64,000 nucleotides of DNA from Stercorarius parasiticus (Eukaryota; Chordata; Aves; Charadriiformes; Stercorariidae), in assembly GCA_013396915.1 (NCBI GenBank), contig VWZL01002576.1, forward strand, positions 62,001-126,000. The letters are read 5' to 3'. How positions within the stretch are numbered: position 1 is the stretch's first letter; each line of letters starts with the position of its first letter. The position numbers and the translations under genes are program-made. Positions 38,920 to 51,390 of the stretch are shown here, in pieces. Below the pieces are notes generated by a model, which worked only from the letters and a program-made list of their open reading frames with translations, searched no databases and was not told where the DNA came from.

Positions 38920-40300
38920 AAGATTTTGTACTTACGTTTGATTGTGAGACTTGCACCCTCTGTGGAAATAATTGTGTTAAGCAAATACCCAAACACTATC
39001 AGCTATTTTTGTTCTCTCTTGGTCATTCTTACTACCTGCTTCTGCTTGATAGAATTGTGCTAGCAAAACAGTTTCTGTAGGATAACAGCCACAAGCTGAA
39101 ACATCAATATCAACATTAATAAATTTACTATTTCTCCTTTATCATACAGTTTGTCATCTAGTTAGCTTTCAGAACATGCATTAACTAGTATTTTAGAAAA
39201 AACTTTTATCCCAATTATACGGGGGTTTTTTTAAACTGCCTGGCCATGTTTCAGTCAAATGATGTTTCAGCACGCTGAAGGTTACTAGCTGAAACATAGT
39301 AAGATGGTCTGAGCTTTTAACTGAATCTGCAGATATTTAAGTGATAGAGCTTGGTTTTACTTCTCATTTGAGGAACTTCAGTGCTCTCATCCTGGAGCCA
39401 CCCCTGCATTTTGTTGCTCTCCTGAATTAATTAATTATCTTTTCAACATAGTCTAATTGGTGAATGAAGCACATAAGGCACCAAAGATGCCTTGCCAGGA
39501 AATTGCTCTTTTTGAAGCTATAGCTATAAATGTGCACACAGTCAGCATGGGTAAGGGGGGGGGTGGGTGAAGTCCAAAACATTCATCACCATGTGATACT
39601 GGCTGCTAGCTAGAAACACAGAATATGGTGCCTGTAACCTCTAGGGAGTTAGTCCATCATTAGATTAACCACCACTAAGGTAAGGCCATACATCATTAAA
39701 AAAGACAGGCGCAGTGTTGGCAATACAAGAATAATAAGTAGAACAACTTGCACTGTCACTTTGCATAGGAATGCAGAGAAGTCTTATAGATGCTGGCGAG
39801 GCAGGGGAGGGCGAATAGGCAGTCATTACCTCAGGAGAAAAATGATAAACCGTGCTCCTATTCAGCAGATGTGTCTCAGCTTATCAAGTTTATCTGCATT
39901 TACAGTACGCTATGAGAACTAAATACATCAGTTACTCAATGTCTAAACATGCTTTTCCAACATGAAAAATATGTTTGGCTATCCCGATAAGAGCTTAAAT
40001 GCTTTTTATTTAACCTTAGCTTTCTCTACTTCAGTTTTAATGACAAATTGCTATTTACATGAAGTGTTTTCCAGCTAAGCTGCTTACCACAATATTGCTA
40101 GGGAATACTACAGCATGAAAATATTGTATTCACATGGAGTCAGAATATTCCTGTTCCTCACAGCAGTGCTGCCCTCAGGTACTTGGTGTCATTCAGTGTA
40201 ACAAGTAAGGTCTTTAATGTAAGATGATCCCTTGTGAGAATCTTTTAAGTCCTTTTGCGCTCACTAATTGGTTAGAGTATTCAAGGATAAAAACCAAGGT

Positions 40301-40338
40301 TGAGTTTCAGAACAGTGGATGAGTTTCAGAGCAGTGGG
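40301..40338. repeat. Two-copy 19-bp tandem repeat
   Basis: tgagtttcagaacagtgga at 40301-40319 is followed directly by tgagtttcagagcagtggg at 40320-40338, two mismatches apart. Confidence 0.85.
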
Positions 40339-42264
40339 TGCAATTAATTTATTTTTTAAATGTTGGTGTTAATGGAAGGGGAAGACTTGATTTTGAGAGT
40401 TCCCCACAGAGAGAAGACATTTATTTACTATGGACAGTGCAGACTCCCATGGCACATAGTATTGAGGATACTCATTCTTTAGTTTAATTTCAGTCTATCC
40501 CTCCCTTTTCCTTTTGCTTTAGAATTTCATGAATTGAAATAAAAGTACATATAGAGAGTCAATGGAGGTCACTTCTTCCTTCTGTTAGCAGTTCCTTCAG
40601 TTAGCAGGCTTTGCGCTATTCAACATCTAGTAATCTCTGCCTCCCACTCAAAGTTGGAAGGTCTTCCTTTTGCACACCCAGTTCATGTTGGGCTGGGCAT
40701 GCGATGCGCTAGCAAATAAGCAAAGAAGTCACCTTTCTCTGTTGATGCCTCTTACCAGCCTCTGAATCTGAACTGTCTCGGTCATCTCTTGTTCCCTCTG
40801 TCTGATAAACTTGTCTACCTCATTTGTAATATACCAGAAGCTGGAATACTGTGGTATGTGAGGCTCTGGGAGCCTTTCAAGCTGTTATTTTCTTGGCTCA
40901 GTCAACGCAAGCAGTATCGATTTACTAGCCTCTAAAAAATCTCTTTTCTTGTAGCAATTCAAACTAGCATTTAAGTAGAACTTTTCAGCAGAAAATCAGA
41001 ACTAGAGAGCAGAGTATGATGATTCACTTATTAATGTAAAAAAGTATATAACTTGTATGCATGACAGCAATCCCATACTTACAGGAACATCAACGAGTTA
41101 ATACACCATTCCATTTCTCATGTCTATAATTCCGTGAACTTCTGAAAACAATGTTTTCCTCCTCCTACGAAGTGTCATCTATGCGCTACCCAGTCAATAA
41201 TGTTTTACAGAATGGAGGAAAAAAATATACTAGCAAGCCACTGATTTGTTTTATAATCTTTGGCAGAAAAATAACATTTAGATAGTTAAATCTATTAGCA
41301 AATTCATGTAATGCTTTTAGAAAGTAGATCTTGATACACTGGCAAAAACCTTAATCACTTCTACACTTCATGCTCTTACTAAATTCCTCAGATTAGGGAC
41401 ACATAAGCAATGTGATCCTAATGGTCTGTGTCCTGCAAGAAGGTAATTGAGCCTAGAGCATATTCCTGTGATGGTGATGATCTCCAACGCACTGACATAA
41501 ATTCTGCAATAGCTAACACTTGATTTCGCCTAAGCTCTGCTCAAACAAATGCCCCCTTCCTTAACATGGCTCTGCAAGGAGTTGTATCCCTTCTTCCTTT
41601 TCCCTTGCTCTCTCTCCTCACATATGGACTCCTGCACACTTGGATGGAGGACTGGACCTAAAAATGGAACTCTGACTAAATAAAATATACTGAATTAGTT
41701 CAATCACTTATCAATCAAGAAATGGTGACTTACTGGTATGAATATTAACAAACTAAACCAGCTGCAGCATTAATGAAGACAGTGCAGACAAGCTTTTTTA
41801 AAAAACTATTTTGCAGGATGAAAAATAACCAACAACATTGGGTAACTGCTGAAGCTTAAGTAAAACAAAATGAATTTCTTTTGTATTTTTCTCAGTGTGG
41901 GGTGGCCTAAATTTTCAATGAATCTTAAAAAAACGCAAACCAACAACAACAAAATCACACAAAAAACTTTAGTAAGCATACTCTGGAAAAAAATCACTTT
42001 CCTTCTAATTAGGATGGCATATTATTTATGTATCTAGATTTTAATTGCACTCACTTGATATACTCATTAAAATTATTTTAATTACAATCAAGCTTCTTAC
42101 TTTTTTCTAACTGGATTAGACTCAAATATTCAAGGAAAGTAAAAAAACGAGTCCTGAACAAAATTCTGGCACCAGTCATTCCTTGAATCTGAACTGAACC
42201 CTATTTCTTTTGACAGATAGAAATAAACATCATCAAATGAATATTAATAAAGTTCTAAAAGCTT

Positions 42265-42765
42265 GCACATACAGACAGGGCCAGCCCACGGTCTTTTCTC
42301 CTAAACCTCTTTGTTGCTCCCCAGTAGCCCCATTAATATGCCCTTTACCAAGTCACATGCCGGCTCCTCCTGCCCACTGTGACTCACCACGACTCCACAG
42401 CTGCTCTTAGCGCGAGCCATGGCCCATTTCTGCCTCCAGCCTTGGTGCTCCCCATATTCTCCTTCCTGCGGTCCCGGATCCACCTCCCTCCCTCCTTCCG
42501 CAGCCTCTGGCCACGGGCGCAGGCTCCGAAGGAGTGTGTTACTGCAGTGGGCACCTGCCCAGCCCCGACGCTGACCTGCAGCAGCATGAACAGGGGCAGA
42601 GAGAGGGATTTACAGATTCCTGGACCTGTCCCTCCACATGCGGAGGGATCTAATTGTTCCTGCTGCACCAGTCAGCTCTGGAGGCATTTCTGCCCTTAAG
42701 AGTCAATCTGTTTCCTGTTAGGAGTGTCCCTCTCCCTCCCCCCCGCCATCTGAGTTTCCACAGAA
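42265..42765. other. GC-rich patch, unrecognised
   Basis: This is the most GC-rich part of the window. It has several CpGs (near 42470-42570), a run of pyrimidine-rich sequence, and open frames on both strands over the same bases (plus 42379-42699, 106 codons; minus 42384-42668, 94 codons). Neither translation is familiar. A small perfect hairpin TCCCTCC/GGAGGGA lies at 42629-42648. A C-rich tract followed by ccacag ends near 42762 and looks like a splice acceptor. Possibilities are a lineage-specific insertion, a decayed exon or retrocopy, or a local GC-biased patch. It is too small and CpG-poor to call a CpG island. Confidence 0.4.
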
Positions 42766-42769
42766 AAAA

Positions 42770-45730
42770 ATCATGCCACATAGTTCAACATAAAACATTT
42801 AGGAACATACTATGGAGTTCCAATTCCTTTTGGAGTCAATGTCTTTCCAGGGGCTTCAGAGACTTGCATGCTACACTGTTTTTTACAAGAGAGGGAGAAA
42901 TACGTTTTTGCTAAGAGGGCTATTTATAAAGTCTTATTCTATTACCTTCAAACATGAGTTTAGGTATATTTTTCAGAAATGGTCCCTCGGCCATTACCGT
43001 AAGGGTGACTACTGAAGCAAGTCAAATGAAGCTTGATAGACCTCAGGGAAGACCTCAGTCCAGCAAAGTAGTTAAAAAAAAAACAAGCAAGCATGAAACA
43101 CCCCCGCATCACTTCAATTTTCAGAAATAAGCAAATGCCAAACTCCTCAGTGTAGTAAGTCCCGTGCAGGTATACAGTACATAACAACTACCTCTTTGGA
43201 TTCAGTTTGTTAAACTTCTTGCATTTTTGGAACATCCAACCATTCTATGAAAATATGTAAAAGATTTATGAATCACTTTTTTTAGAAGATATAACAGAAA
43301 ACTTTTAATTAATTTAATTAGCTTTTGTATTAGCTAAGTTCCACTTCACTGAACAAGTCTTTATTCTCCATTACTGAAGAAATTTAAAAATAAATAATGG
43401 GGGGGGGGGGGAATTAATATAAAGTAAAGTTATCGAGAGCAATTACAAATAACCTCTGGATCACAGAGCACATTAAGTAATTTTTTCTCAAGAATTCAGT
43501 TATTTCCAGCATTTTGGGGACTGAATTATAAGTACCACCTTTGCAACACTTTATGTTGTTTTGTCTTGTTAACCCATCTGGCCCTCTGAGGGTTTAACTA
43601 TTCACAGTGCTGAATTCCTGCTAAGTTGAATTTGTATAAAAATATTTTAACGGGCATCATTTCAACATCTGGTAGTGTAACTAGCATTTTCTTCCTGAGG
43701 AAATTATATTCATTCCTCTTCCTTCCCCTTTCAATAAAACACACTATTTTTACTTTTTTATTTCTGTTCACTTACAAAGCAAAATATGAAAGAGCAATTG
43801 CAGTAACATCTTTTCCCTTTCTCATAAACAGATTATATTTTATTTAAAAATTGCCACACAGAGAGCATATACTGTAAGAATTCTGACACATATGAAATAA
43901 TAAAGTTGAAAGTTTTTAAATTTTCTTATATAGTGGAGCTATGAGACTTTTCTGAAACTTTAGGGAAACTCAAATCAAGATTGAAATTTTTAACCTCTGA
44001 CTCTTCCCATAATACCAGGAAAGCATTCCCCAGCAACAATGAGGTTTCAACACTGTAACATTTTTCTTCAGATTAGGAGATAAGACTATTACACACACAG
44101 TCACATAACGTATTTCATGTAGTCTTAATAATCAAGATTCATTCAGGTCTGTGCTCTCCCTGATGGTCTTTCACTTTTCACCAAAACATAGGTTGCTGCT
44201 GCTGGAAGATCTTTGTGGTCAGAAAAACTAACCCTTGAGAATATTCCATTTCGGAGAGCTTTTCTGCTGGTTGAATAGATACGAACGATGCATGGGAAGC
44301 ACAGTCATATTTTGTCCCCTTTATTACCAGTTCGTTTAGAACATACTCCATACCCACACTGACAGTCATAAAATTTGTAAGGTAGATCTCAGCAATGGGA
44401 GTTCAGGTTACTAAATTCTTCTTAGCCAGATTCCACTCTGCCTAATTAACATATATAAAAGCTTTCTTTTTTTTCTTTTTTCTTGTACTTGCCTGGGCTA
44501 CTCGTCAGCGTCTTAGAATACAGCCTGACTTAGCTGTATGTGCTCTGTGTCATACGCTTACACAACCAGTTATTGGACTGTAGGCTCACAAGGTCAAGGC
44601 AACTTATGGTTATCAGAAATTTTAAGTACACAACTTATGTACATGAGTTGGAAGCTCCCTGTAATATATCACCATCACTGTGTGCTTTTCCTATTCTATG
44701 GATTTTTATATTAGGATGCATCTCAGTCATAGTGTCTCCTACCTGTAGGTCATAGCAATTTTCACTAGCTGAAACCCCAATAGCCTGGTCACGCACCATT
44801 GTTAGTGGGCACTGGGCAACTCTATTTTGCCAGGAAGTCAAATAACTTTTTAATATTTCTTATCCAGAAGGATTGAAAGGACTTATAATCCATCCTATTT
44901 AAAAAAACAAGTTACTGGGAAGAAAGGGATGGTGGTATGTTCCCTAGCTTTCAAAACCTGTAGAAAACCCTTTACAGAAAATGCACATGAGCAGGTTTTT
45001 ATAAATTTTAGAAAAAGGAGATTTATGAGTAAGGATTTGAGTGGGAGTTACCTGTAATGGCAGTATCTTGAAATCCAGCAGAGTTGTTCTTCACTGCAAA
45101 CCTGCTGGCCATAACAATGTTGAGTTAAGCAAACCACCAAGCCCCTTAATTGAGGGGACGTCCTTCACACATAATGGAGAAGGTTTTAAAGATGATTCAC
45201 AACAACAGCACACTGATATTGTCACTCCTGAGAGAGTTTTATCTCTGAAATCACCCATCATCTGTGCCGATTAGTGCATGCCTAAGATCTTTGGCAACCC
45301 CATGCATCTCCGGATAGCTGTAAATCAGAAGACCACATTAAGTTTAATCATTAGCAAAAGTCCAGGATATGGCGCAACATAGTAAGTCTGAGAACGCATT
45401 TTACCAAATTTATCTCAATGCTAAAATTTTCAAAAGAGATACAAACATCAGGTCCTGTGTATTTATAATGCATATCTGTTCAACCCAGTATCATTATTTT
45501 CCTACTACAAATGGCACACAGCACTTTTCAGTTTAATTTCTGCTTCTACATCTTCCAGTGAAAGATCTGCCCATTAGTTCTTTCACTGAAAATACGCAAG
45601 AAACAATGATATTTTAAGATATTGTTCATTGTGTATAAATTGTGATTCCTCTGAAATATACTGCCTTAATAAGATAATATTATTGCATGGTACAGACAGA
45701 AAAGAAAGTGAAATAATTGGTTTTCAGTGT
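42770..45730. other. Non-coding AT-rich stretch
   Basis: No supported gene. A run of thirteen G at 43399-43411 is listed separately. A TAATTA-rich phrase lies near 43305-43325. Near 44451-44485 tatataaaag is followed by a T-rich tract; it resembles a TATA box but no transcript start can be argued. Confidence 0.55.
43399..43411. repeat. Homopolymer of 13 G
   Basis: Uninterrupted run of thirteen G in AT-rich surroundings. Length in such tracts is prone to sequencing error and to polymorphism. Confidence 0.9.
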
Positions 45731-45731
45731 T

Positions 45732-45958
45732 TGAGCAGCTTTGTTCCTTTGTATTCATTCAGTTTGCTGTTGGTGGAGTGAAGATTTCATTACAGAGTGA
45801 GCTGTTGGTTCTAATAAGATATTAGTGAAGTATTATTTCTGCTTTGAAATCATGTTTAAATGATGTACCCTACAAGGTTAACTTTTAAGGGCTAAATCAT
45901 CAGGGAAAAATGTTAAAAAAGTAATTCATTGCACTCAGAAGTTAAAACTGGTTCCTGA
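45732..45958 (+). repeat. Direct repeat, copy 1 (227 bp)
   Basis: This segment recurs at 47240-47467 in the same orientation. By hand alignment the two differ by 16 substitutions and one single-base insertion, about 93% identity. Homology starts at TGAGCAGC and ends at GGTTCCTGA on both copies, and flanks on each side do not match. It has no open frame, no terminal inverted repeats and no recognised family signature. It could be a locally duplicated element or one of two insertions of an interspersed repeat I do not know. A GC-rich patch follows at once (45975-46140). Confidence 0.9.
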
Positions 45959-45974
45959 TGAAGCCTGAGGAAGG

Positions 45975-46140
45975 ACTTGCCCGGAAGTGCATCAGCATGG
46001 GAGGCAGGCGGACAGGGAGGCAGGCTGGGGTCAGCTGCCTTCTTGCTTCTTGTAAAGGGGGAGAAAAGCACCAGGTGGACTTTCTAACATTGGTCAGCAA
46101 ACCCCGCAACCTCCTGTGAGCCGGTGTCGGGGCACAAGAT
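45975..46140. other. GC-rich patch abutting repeat copy 1
   Basis: Immediately 3' of copy 1 the composition changes to G-rich sequence with a ggaggcaggcgg / ggaggcaggctgg imperfect duplication near 46000-46028 and several CpGs. Nothing comparable follows copy 2, so the patch belongs to the spacer and not to the repeat unit. Its origin is unknown. Confidence 0.5.
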
Positions 46141-47239
46141 AGGGAAAAGTGAAGGTATTTCCATCTATTTCATACACACAAATTAAAAGATACTTAGCAT
46201 GTAAATAGTCATATAAATGAGTGCACTCTCATTTCCTTTTACTTCATTGTATATGTAGGACTACTTTCAATCCAGCCCACATAATTTAGAGGGTCTGACA
46301 TCTATTGCCCTGATCTCATCTATCACCAGCCCATCTCCATTTTAGAACCGCAGATACTCAGTGTACAATTTTTACTGTAAAATTGAATTTGTTTCTTGTG
46401 ACAGAGTAGGCTTGTTGAATTTATGATTTAACATTGAACATCCTTCACCTTGAAAATAGCTCTCCTGCTGTAAAAACAAGTCATCTCTCTCATGAGGACA
46501 CTATAACATCATGATACAGATGCCCATCCTGTTAGACAAGGTTGTGCCAGCAGAAACTAAACTTAATTTTCGGAGATGTTCCAAGGTTTAGCCCTATTTT
46601 TCACTTTACAAGGATAAATATTAGGAAATACTTTATCCCAGTGTAATAACTGCCCTTTCATCAGTGGAACAAAAAAGTATTTGATGTTCAGTTCAAAATG
46701 GCTGAGTGAAAGAAAATACAAAATCATGCTGAAAACACATTATTTGTCTATCTGATGGTTGCTGCCTTTGTCTTTACATCACAGAAAATAACTAAATTAT
46801 CTCCTTTCTAGTTTGGAACCAGACTCTTCATTAGGGGTGGGCATTTTATTTGAAACTATATTTTTTGGACTTTAGCAAATCCTTTGTCATTGGGTGTACT
46901 GATGGGTCCATCTGGCTCCATCTGGTTCCATCTCTGAAATGCAACCCAAGAGGTTGCAACTCGCTATTTTCTAAGAGAAAAATCCCCTGTGCTGCCCCCC
47001 CTCCCTCCAAGTCTCTCCCACCATACCTTGCCTTCCTTTCCTGTTTTAGCTCATGTCTATTTGTAGATGGTCTGCAAGCAGGTGCAACTTGGTTCCTACA
47101 GGCAAGAAAGCAGGAACAACCATCCTTATCTGTTGCACCTTTTTTGCTCATTCTCCTTCTCTATAGAAACTTAGCCAGTGCCAGCTCTAAAAGGTACTTA
47201 GCGATTTTCCAGACAAAGTAAACACTTGCAGGCTGCAAG
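46140..47239. other. Spacer between the two repeat copies
   Basis: About 1.1 kb without a supported gene. Open frames on both strands at 46846-47221 (101 and 123 codons) are unrecognised. Three tandem 10-base units (tccatctggc, tccatctggt, tccatctctg) lie at 46907-46936. There is no primer-binding-site-like sequence after copy 1 and no polypurine tract of the usual kind just before copy 2, so the arrangement does not look like a provirus. Confidence 0.55.
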
Positions 47240-47467
47240 TGAGCAGCTTTGTTCCTTTGTATTCGTTCAATTTGACTGTTGGTGGAGTTAAGACTTCATT
47301 ACAGAGTGAGCTATTGGTTCTAATAAGATATTAGTGAAGCATTATTTCTGCTTTGAAATGATGTGTAAAAGATGTACCCTTAGAGGTTAACTTTTAAGGG
47401 CTAAATCATCAGGGATAAGTGTTAAAAAAGTAATTCACTGCACTCAGAAGTTAAACCTGGTTCCTGA
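47240..47467 (+). repeat. Direct repeat, copy 2 (228 bp)
   Basis: Second copy of the element at 45732-45958, 1508 bases further on. The longest identical block is 31 bases, beginning at ggttaacttttaagggctaa (47386) in this copy. Another identical block of 24 bases surrounds ctaataagatattagtgaag. Sequence after 47467 is unrelated to sequence after copy 1, which excludes a simple tandem duplication of the whole 1.5-kb interval unless later deletions removed the rest. Confidence 0.9.
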
Positions 47468-47469
47468 AG

Positions 47470-48575
47470 CAGCTGGAGCTGTATCACCCCTCTCTCAACA
47501 TTAAGGAACTGAGATGGTGCAGACTAGAGCTCCTCAGATCTATTTGGATCCTTTTATAACCCCAAAAGGGGAATCAGTTCACAGATGGAGAAATATTTTC
47601 CAATTATAATTTAAACTAGGGTCTGTGTGCTCCTTGGGCAAGTGAATGCACATCCCTAGCAGGATAGCTGGATTCTACAGTACTCTGGAGATCTTAGAGA
47701 AGATTTAGTTAAATAAAAATATTTACAAAAAAAACCCCAAAAAACCTGAAGAGAACAATTCATGTGCTCTCTTAATACTAAATCCCAGCTTTTTTGCCTT
47801 GCTCTATATTATCATGCATGGAACTTTCCTGGCCGACACCAACAATACTGAGCAAAAAATGCATGGTGCCCGATGTGAAGCTTTATTCTCCCTTTTAAGT
47901 TCATTAACTTCTGTGGTTGCAAGGAACACCAGAGCATCACGGACTATGTTTCACAGCATAAACATTCAGCAAATCATCCATCACTTGCAAAGATTTACCC
48001 AAAAGAGTGAGGCTTTTTCAGCAGAGAAGAAAGCCTGATGTGCTCCTGATGTATTTATTCTTCAGCTATAAGAATGTGCACCCTTGAAGAAACTATGATT
48101 GTTTATGCAATTGGATCACAAGGTATCACAAGTTACACAAGCAAAGGATGTATAAACCTACATTTTTCTGGGAGGCAATAAAAGATTATTGTACTTAGGG
48201 CTCAACACTTCTCAGATGTTTTTTTTCTCCTTCCTCAAGCTATTCAAATTCTATATGGCCTAACTTCTCATTTCAATTTCTTTTCTACTACTGTATATTT
48301 ATCCCTTACTAAGAAAAAATCACCAGAAGAAGCTATTTTGAAAATGGCCTGGATGTGTTTTAACCAACAAATCCAGTGTAATCAGCAGGCCTTGATTCTC
48401 AAAGTTGAAGGTTTATTTTAGAACAGCATGCCATGTTTAATCAGTTTTACTAATACTGCACAGTACTATCTGCTTTGACAAGAATATGTTGATCATATTA
48501 CAGAATGATTACTGCTAATAGAGATCTTTTAGACAAGATTAGATTTTGCTTCTGTCCAGATGCCTCAAAGAACAT
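47470..48575. other. Non-coding AT-rich stretch
   Basis: No supported gene. An A-rich tract with C4 interruptions lies near 47727-47746, similar in style to tracts near 60778-60813 and 63887-63905. These are low-complexity sequences with no recognisable retroposon attached. Confidence 0.55.
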
Positions 48576-48579
48576 TATT

Positions 48580-48990
48580 AGGTTTTGGTGTCATATTTTC
48601 GTAACATTAATATGATCAGCTTATGGGCTTGCTCATATGCTATAACTGCAGCAATTTATCTGACAGTTAAGCTGTCAGGACCATGCAGCATCTAACCCAA
48701 TGAACACTGCTGCAATCTGTATCAAATTAGGCACTGCCCGCACAATCTTACCCTAGCTGTGATTTGACCAATGAATATGCTGATGAGCCCCCAACCTTTG
48801 AGATTCAGAAATTTGCATCGTGCATTTCAATAGCTTTTTCCAAGAAAGCCGATTACTTCATGATAATACCCCTAACAGTGAATCTGCATATTTTTAAAGG
48901 AATGTAGGGGGTTTTTTTCATAAATCAGCAAAATGGGATTCAGAGCGGTGCTACTTTGACAGCTAATTAATGTGGCACTGTATGGGAAAA
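48580..48990. promoter_or_regulatory. Candidate enhancer-like element with TALE, octamer and TAATTA motifs
   Basis: Within about 320 bases there is an inverted pair of TGACAG motifs (TGACAGTTAAGCTGTCA, 48661-48677), a perfect POU octamer ATTTGCAT (48811-48818), a CCAAT box near 48768, and TTTGACAGCTAATTAA (48955-48970), which joins a third TGACAG to a homeodomain core. There is no repeat and no coding frame. The TALE plus POU plus homeodomain grouping is common in developmental enhancers of vertebrates. Motif clustering is seen directly; enhancer function and conservation are inferred. Confidence 0.4.
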
Positions 48991-51368
48991 CCATTAGTAT
49001 AACAGCAGTTGTGATAGTAGGTTTTCTATATACATACAGAAAGGATGATAAATTACTTTGTTATAAAGCACTTTTCTGTTCTTTCAAAGTTGCCAGATAT
49101 CTACAAGTACCTTTCATGACCTGTATTTACTAGTTAGACACAAAAAAAATTATAAAACCTGAGAAGCGTAAAGATTAGGTTTAATACATTTTGACTAGAG
49201 AACCTTACAATATCAACTAAGCAATACTATTGCCCTAAGTTTAATAATACATGCTGATATGCGGTCTGATGATATGCTTCATTCCTTTTGATAATATGCC
49301 TTTAAAAATAATGTCCTTTAGGGTCCAATGGACCATGAAATAGTCTCTGCAAAAGTACCAGTGGTGCCAATGCTGAGACAAACATTCATTTTGGCTGTCA
49401 GCTTTAAGGACTGTGGAAGAAATGAAGCACATTTATTATATACTGATGTATTCTGACTAGATAATCCTTTTCAGTTGTAGGCACTATAAAGCTGAGTGCA
49501 GGTTACTGTGGGGGAACGTTTAAAAAAATTCAGATGGGCTGAAACAGTCGTGCTTCCAATTTCACGGTTGGATAATTTGCTTTATAAACTTCTATTTAAA
49601 AGAAAGTTTTACTGGCAATGAAGTAGGCTGAGTAAACAATCTATAATTTGAAAGCCAGTAACTTAGAGACAGTTAGAAACTGTTTCTACTAATGCAACAT
49701 TTATTAATTAATATTGGAGTTTGCTTTTCTACGCTTCAGGCTTTTTCAAGGTTTTTTCTGAGACAACCATTGCCATTACAATTCTGTCAAAATTTACCCT
49801 TTAGAGTGTCACCCTTTTATGGCATTTTGATATGCTTATTTCTGTATATGATAGGGACTAATCAACTCATACTGAAATCAACAGGACCTCAGGATTTGGA
49901 ACAGGATACTTAAACCATAGCATTTTGGTTCATTTTTCAATGCATAAACTTCATTATTCCCATTTTAAAGCTGGCAATAGGATGCAGAAAGCCTTAGGAA
50001 TTCTTTTCATTATGCAGTAAACAGAAGGAGAAGCTATATTAAGAGATCTTACTTGGCTCCTGGCTACCGATATTAGACCTCGGCCTGCTGAGCCCGCATC
50101 ATCAGGTCTTTTAAGAAACAATGAAAAGCAATCAGACTGAAAGAGAGAGCAGAAATTAATAACTAGAAACATAGTCCTTTTTTAAAATGCACTTTTATTT
50201 AAAGTCTATCAAAGCCCAAATCCAATGCATCGAAAATTAGCAAAATGCAGGCAACCCAAGAAGCAATGTGATGTACACAGTACATGGTAACAACACAAGA
50301 CCTACTCTGTTGAACCCTTTCTTTTTAAGCTCAAAGTTTTCTCCAAAATTCAGAGTAGGGAAAATCCCTAAGAACAAATTAAGGATCTAAGAAGCTTTAT
50401 GCACGTATACCTATGTGAAATTGGCATGCAAGGAAATTGTTCAACTGACCAGTGTTTATCTGCTATAAATTTCATGGATGTTGCTGGAAGTTCTGGCATC
50501 TGAACTTCTGTACATCCTTCTAATTTAGAAGAAAGAGTTTATACAGGTTCCTTAAACTCAGAGATACAAAATACAGATAGTCTGTTAATTTATGAAATTC
50601 TGATAATGTTTAGATTTATTGCCTTTCTTACCTGCTTTTTAAAAATATGTGGCATGATACAAACACGATTCTTTAAATAGCTAATTAACTTTAGTACATA
50701 ACAATCACAAGTTAAAACTTTTTTTTTTAAACAGTTTTGTTTAGCTATTGAGAGTTGTGTGTTTGAGAGAGAGCAGAATTGACTAGAAATGAGAGGAGAC
50801 TGCAGACTTCTGTAATGGCACAGTCTTTCTACACAGTGAAAAGCATGTTGTTCTCTAGTTTCTCTGCTAACGCATGCCACAGCTGAGGCAGCATGTCACC
50901 ACTGAAAACCTGATGAATCCTGTTTCATTTTGCTGGCATGCCACATTTCCGAAAATGCAATGTATTGCAGTACGTTACCTATGTATTACTGTTGTCTTTA
51001 TGCACTCTGAGATCATACATATTACCTATGAGGAATGGGAAGAGCTGAATATCATTCATCTATATACTCAATAATGCATTCAGAAGCAGAATTTTGCCCC
51101 CAAATGCAGAATTCAGTTACCAGCTGTCATCCTGCTTCAAAATTAAATTGATGCACTGATCTTCCATTGGTGTTAATATCATTTAGATTTGAGTTGGGTT
51201 TAAACAAATTTCTAGACAAGAGCTTCATAAAGAGGATAGGTAGGAGTGGCTCCTTTGAAACCAACTAGTGGCCTAAGAAAATGCATTTTACCTGCAAAAA
51301 GTAAAAAGGCACTTTGTGAAAGCAAAGTTTGGATGCTAGACTACAAACATATAATTTGCTATAGTTCT

Positions 51369-51390
51369 GGAAGGGCTGGAAGGGCTGATC
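51369..51390. repeat. Two-copy 11-bp tandem repeat (ggaagggctgg)
   Basis: Two adjacent near-identical copies of an 11-base unit (ggaagggctgg, ggaagggctga when read as overlapping units). Minor slippage product. Confidence 0.6.

Larger units (their letters stand above)
36120..42260. other. Non-coding AT-rich stretch with small tandem repeats
   Basis: No supported gene. TAAT-rich, repeat-free stretches occur near 36440-36640 and 39420-39480. Small tandem duplications at 38691-38739 and 40301-40338 and T-rich tracts at 38895-38919 are listed separately. An A/C-rich low-complexity stretch spans about 38300-38385. A nine-base G run lies near 39555. Confidence 0.55.

Noticed and set aside
44451..44490. 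TATA-like tatataaaag followed by a pyrimidine tract, considered as a core promoter
   Set aside because: Such strings are common in AT-rich DNA; no exon, CpG island or initiator context supports it.
45732..47467. LTR retrotransposon or endogenous retrovirus with the 227-bp repeats as LTRs
   Set aside because: The ends are not TG...CA, there is no tRNA primer-binding site after copy 1 or polypurine tract before copy 2, and the interior encodes no retroviral motif.
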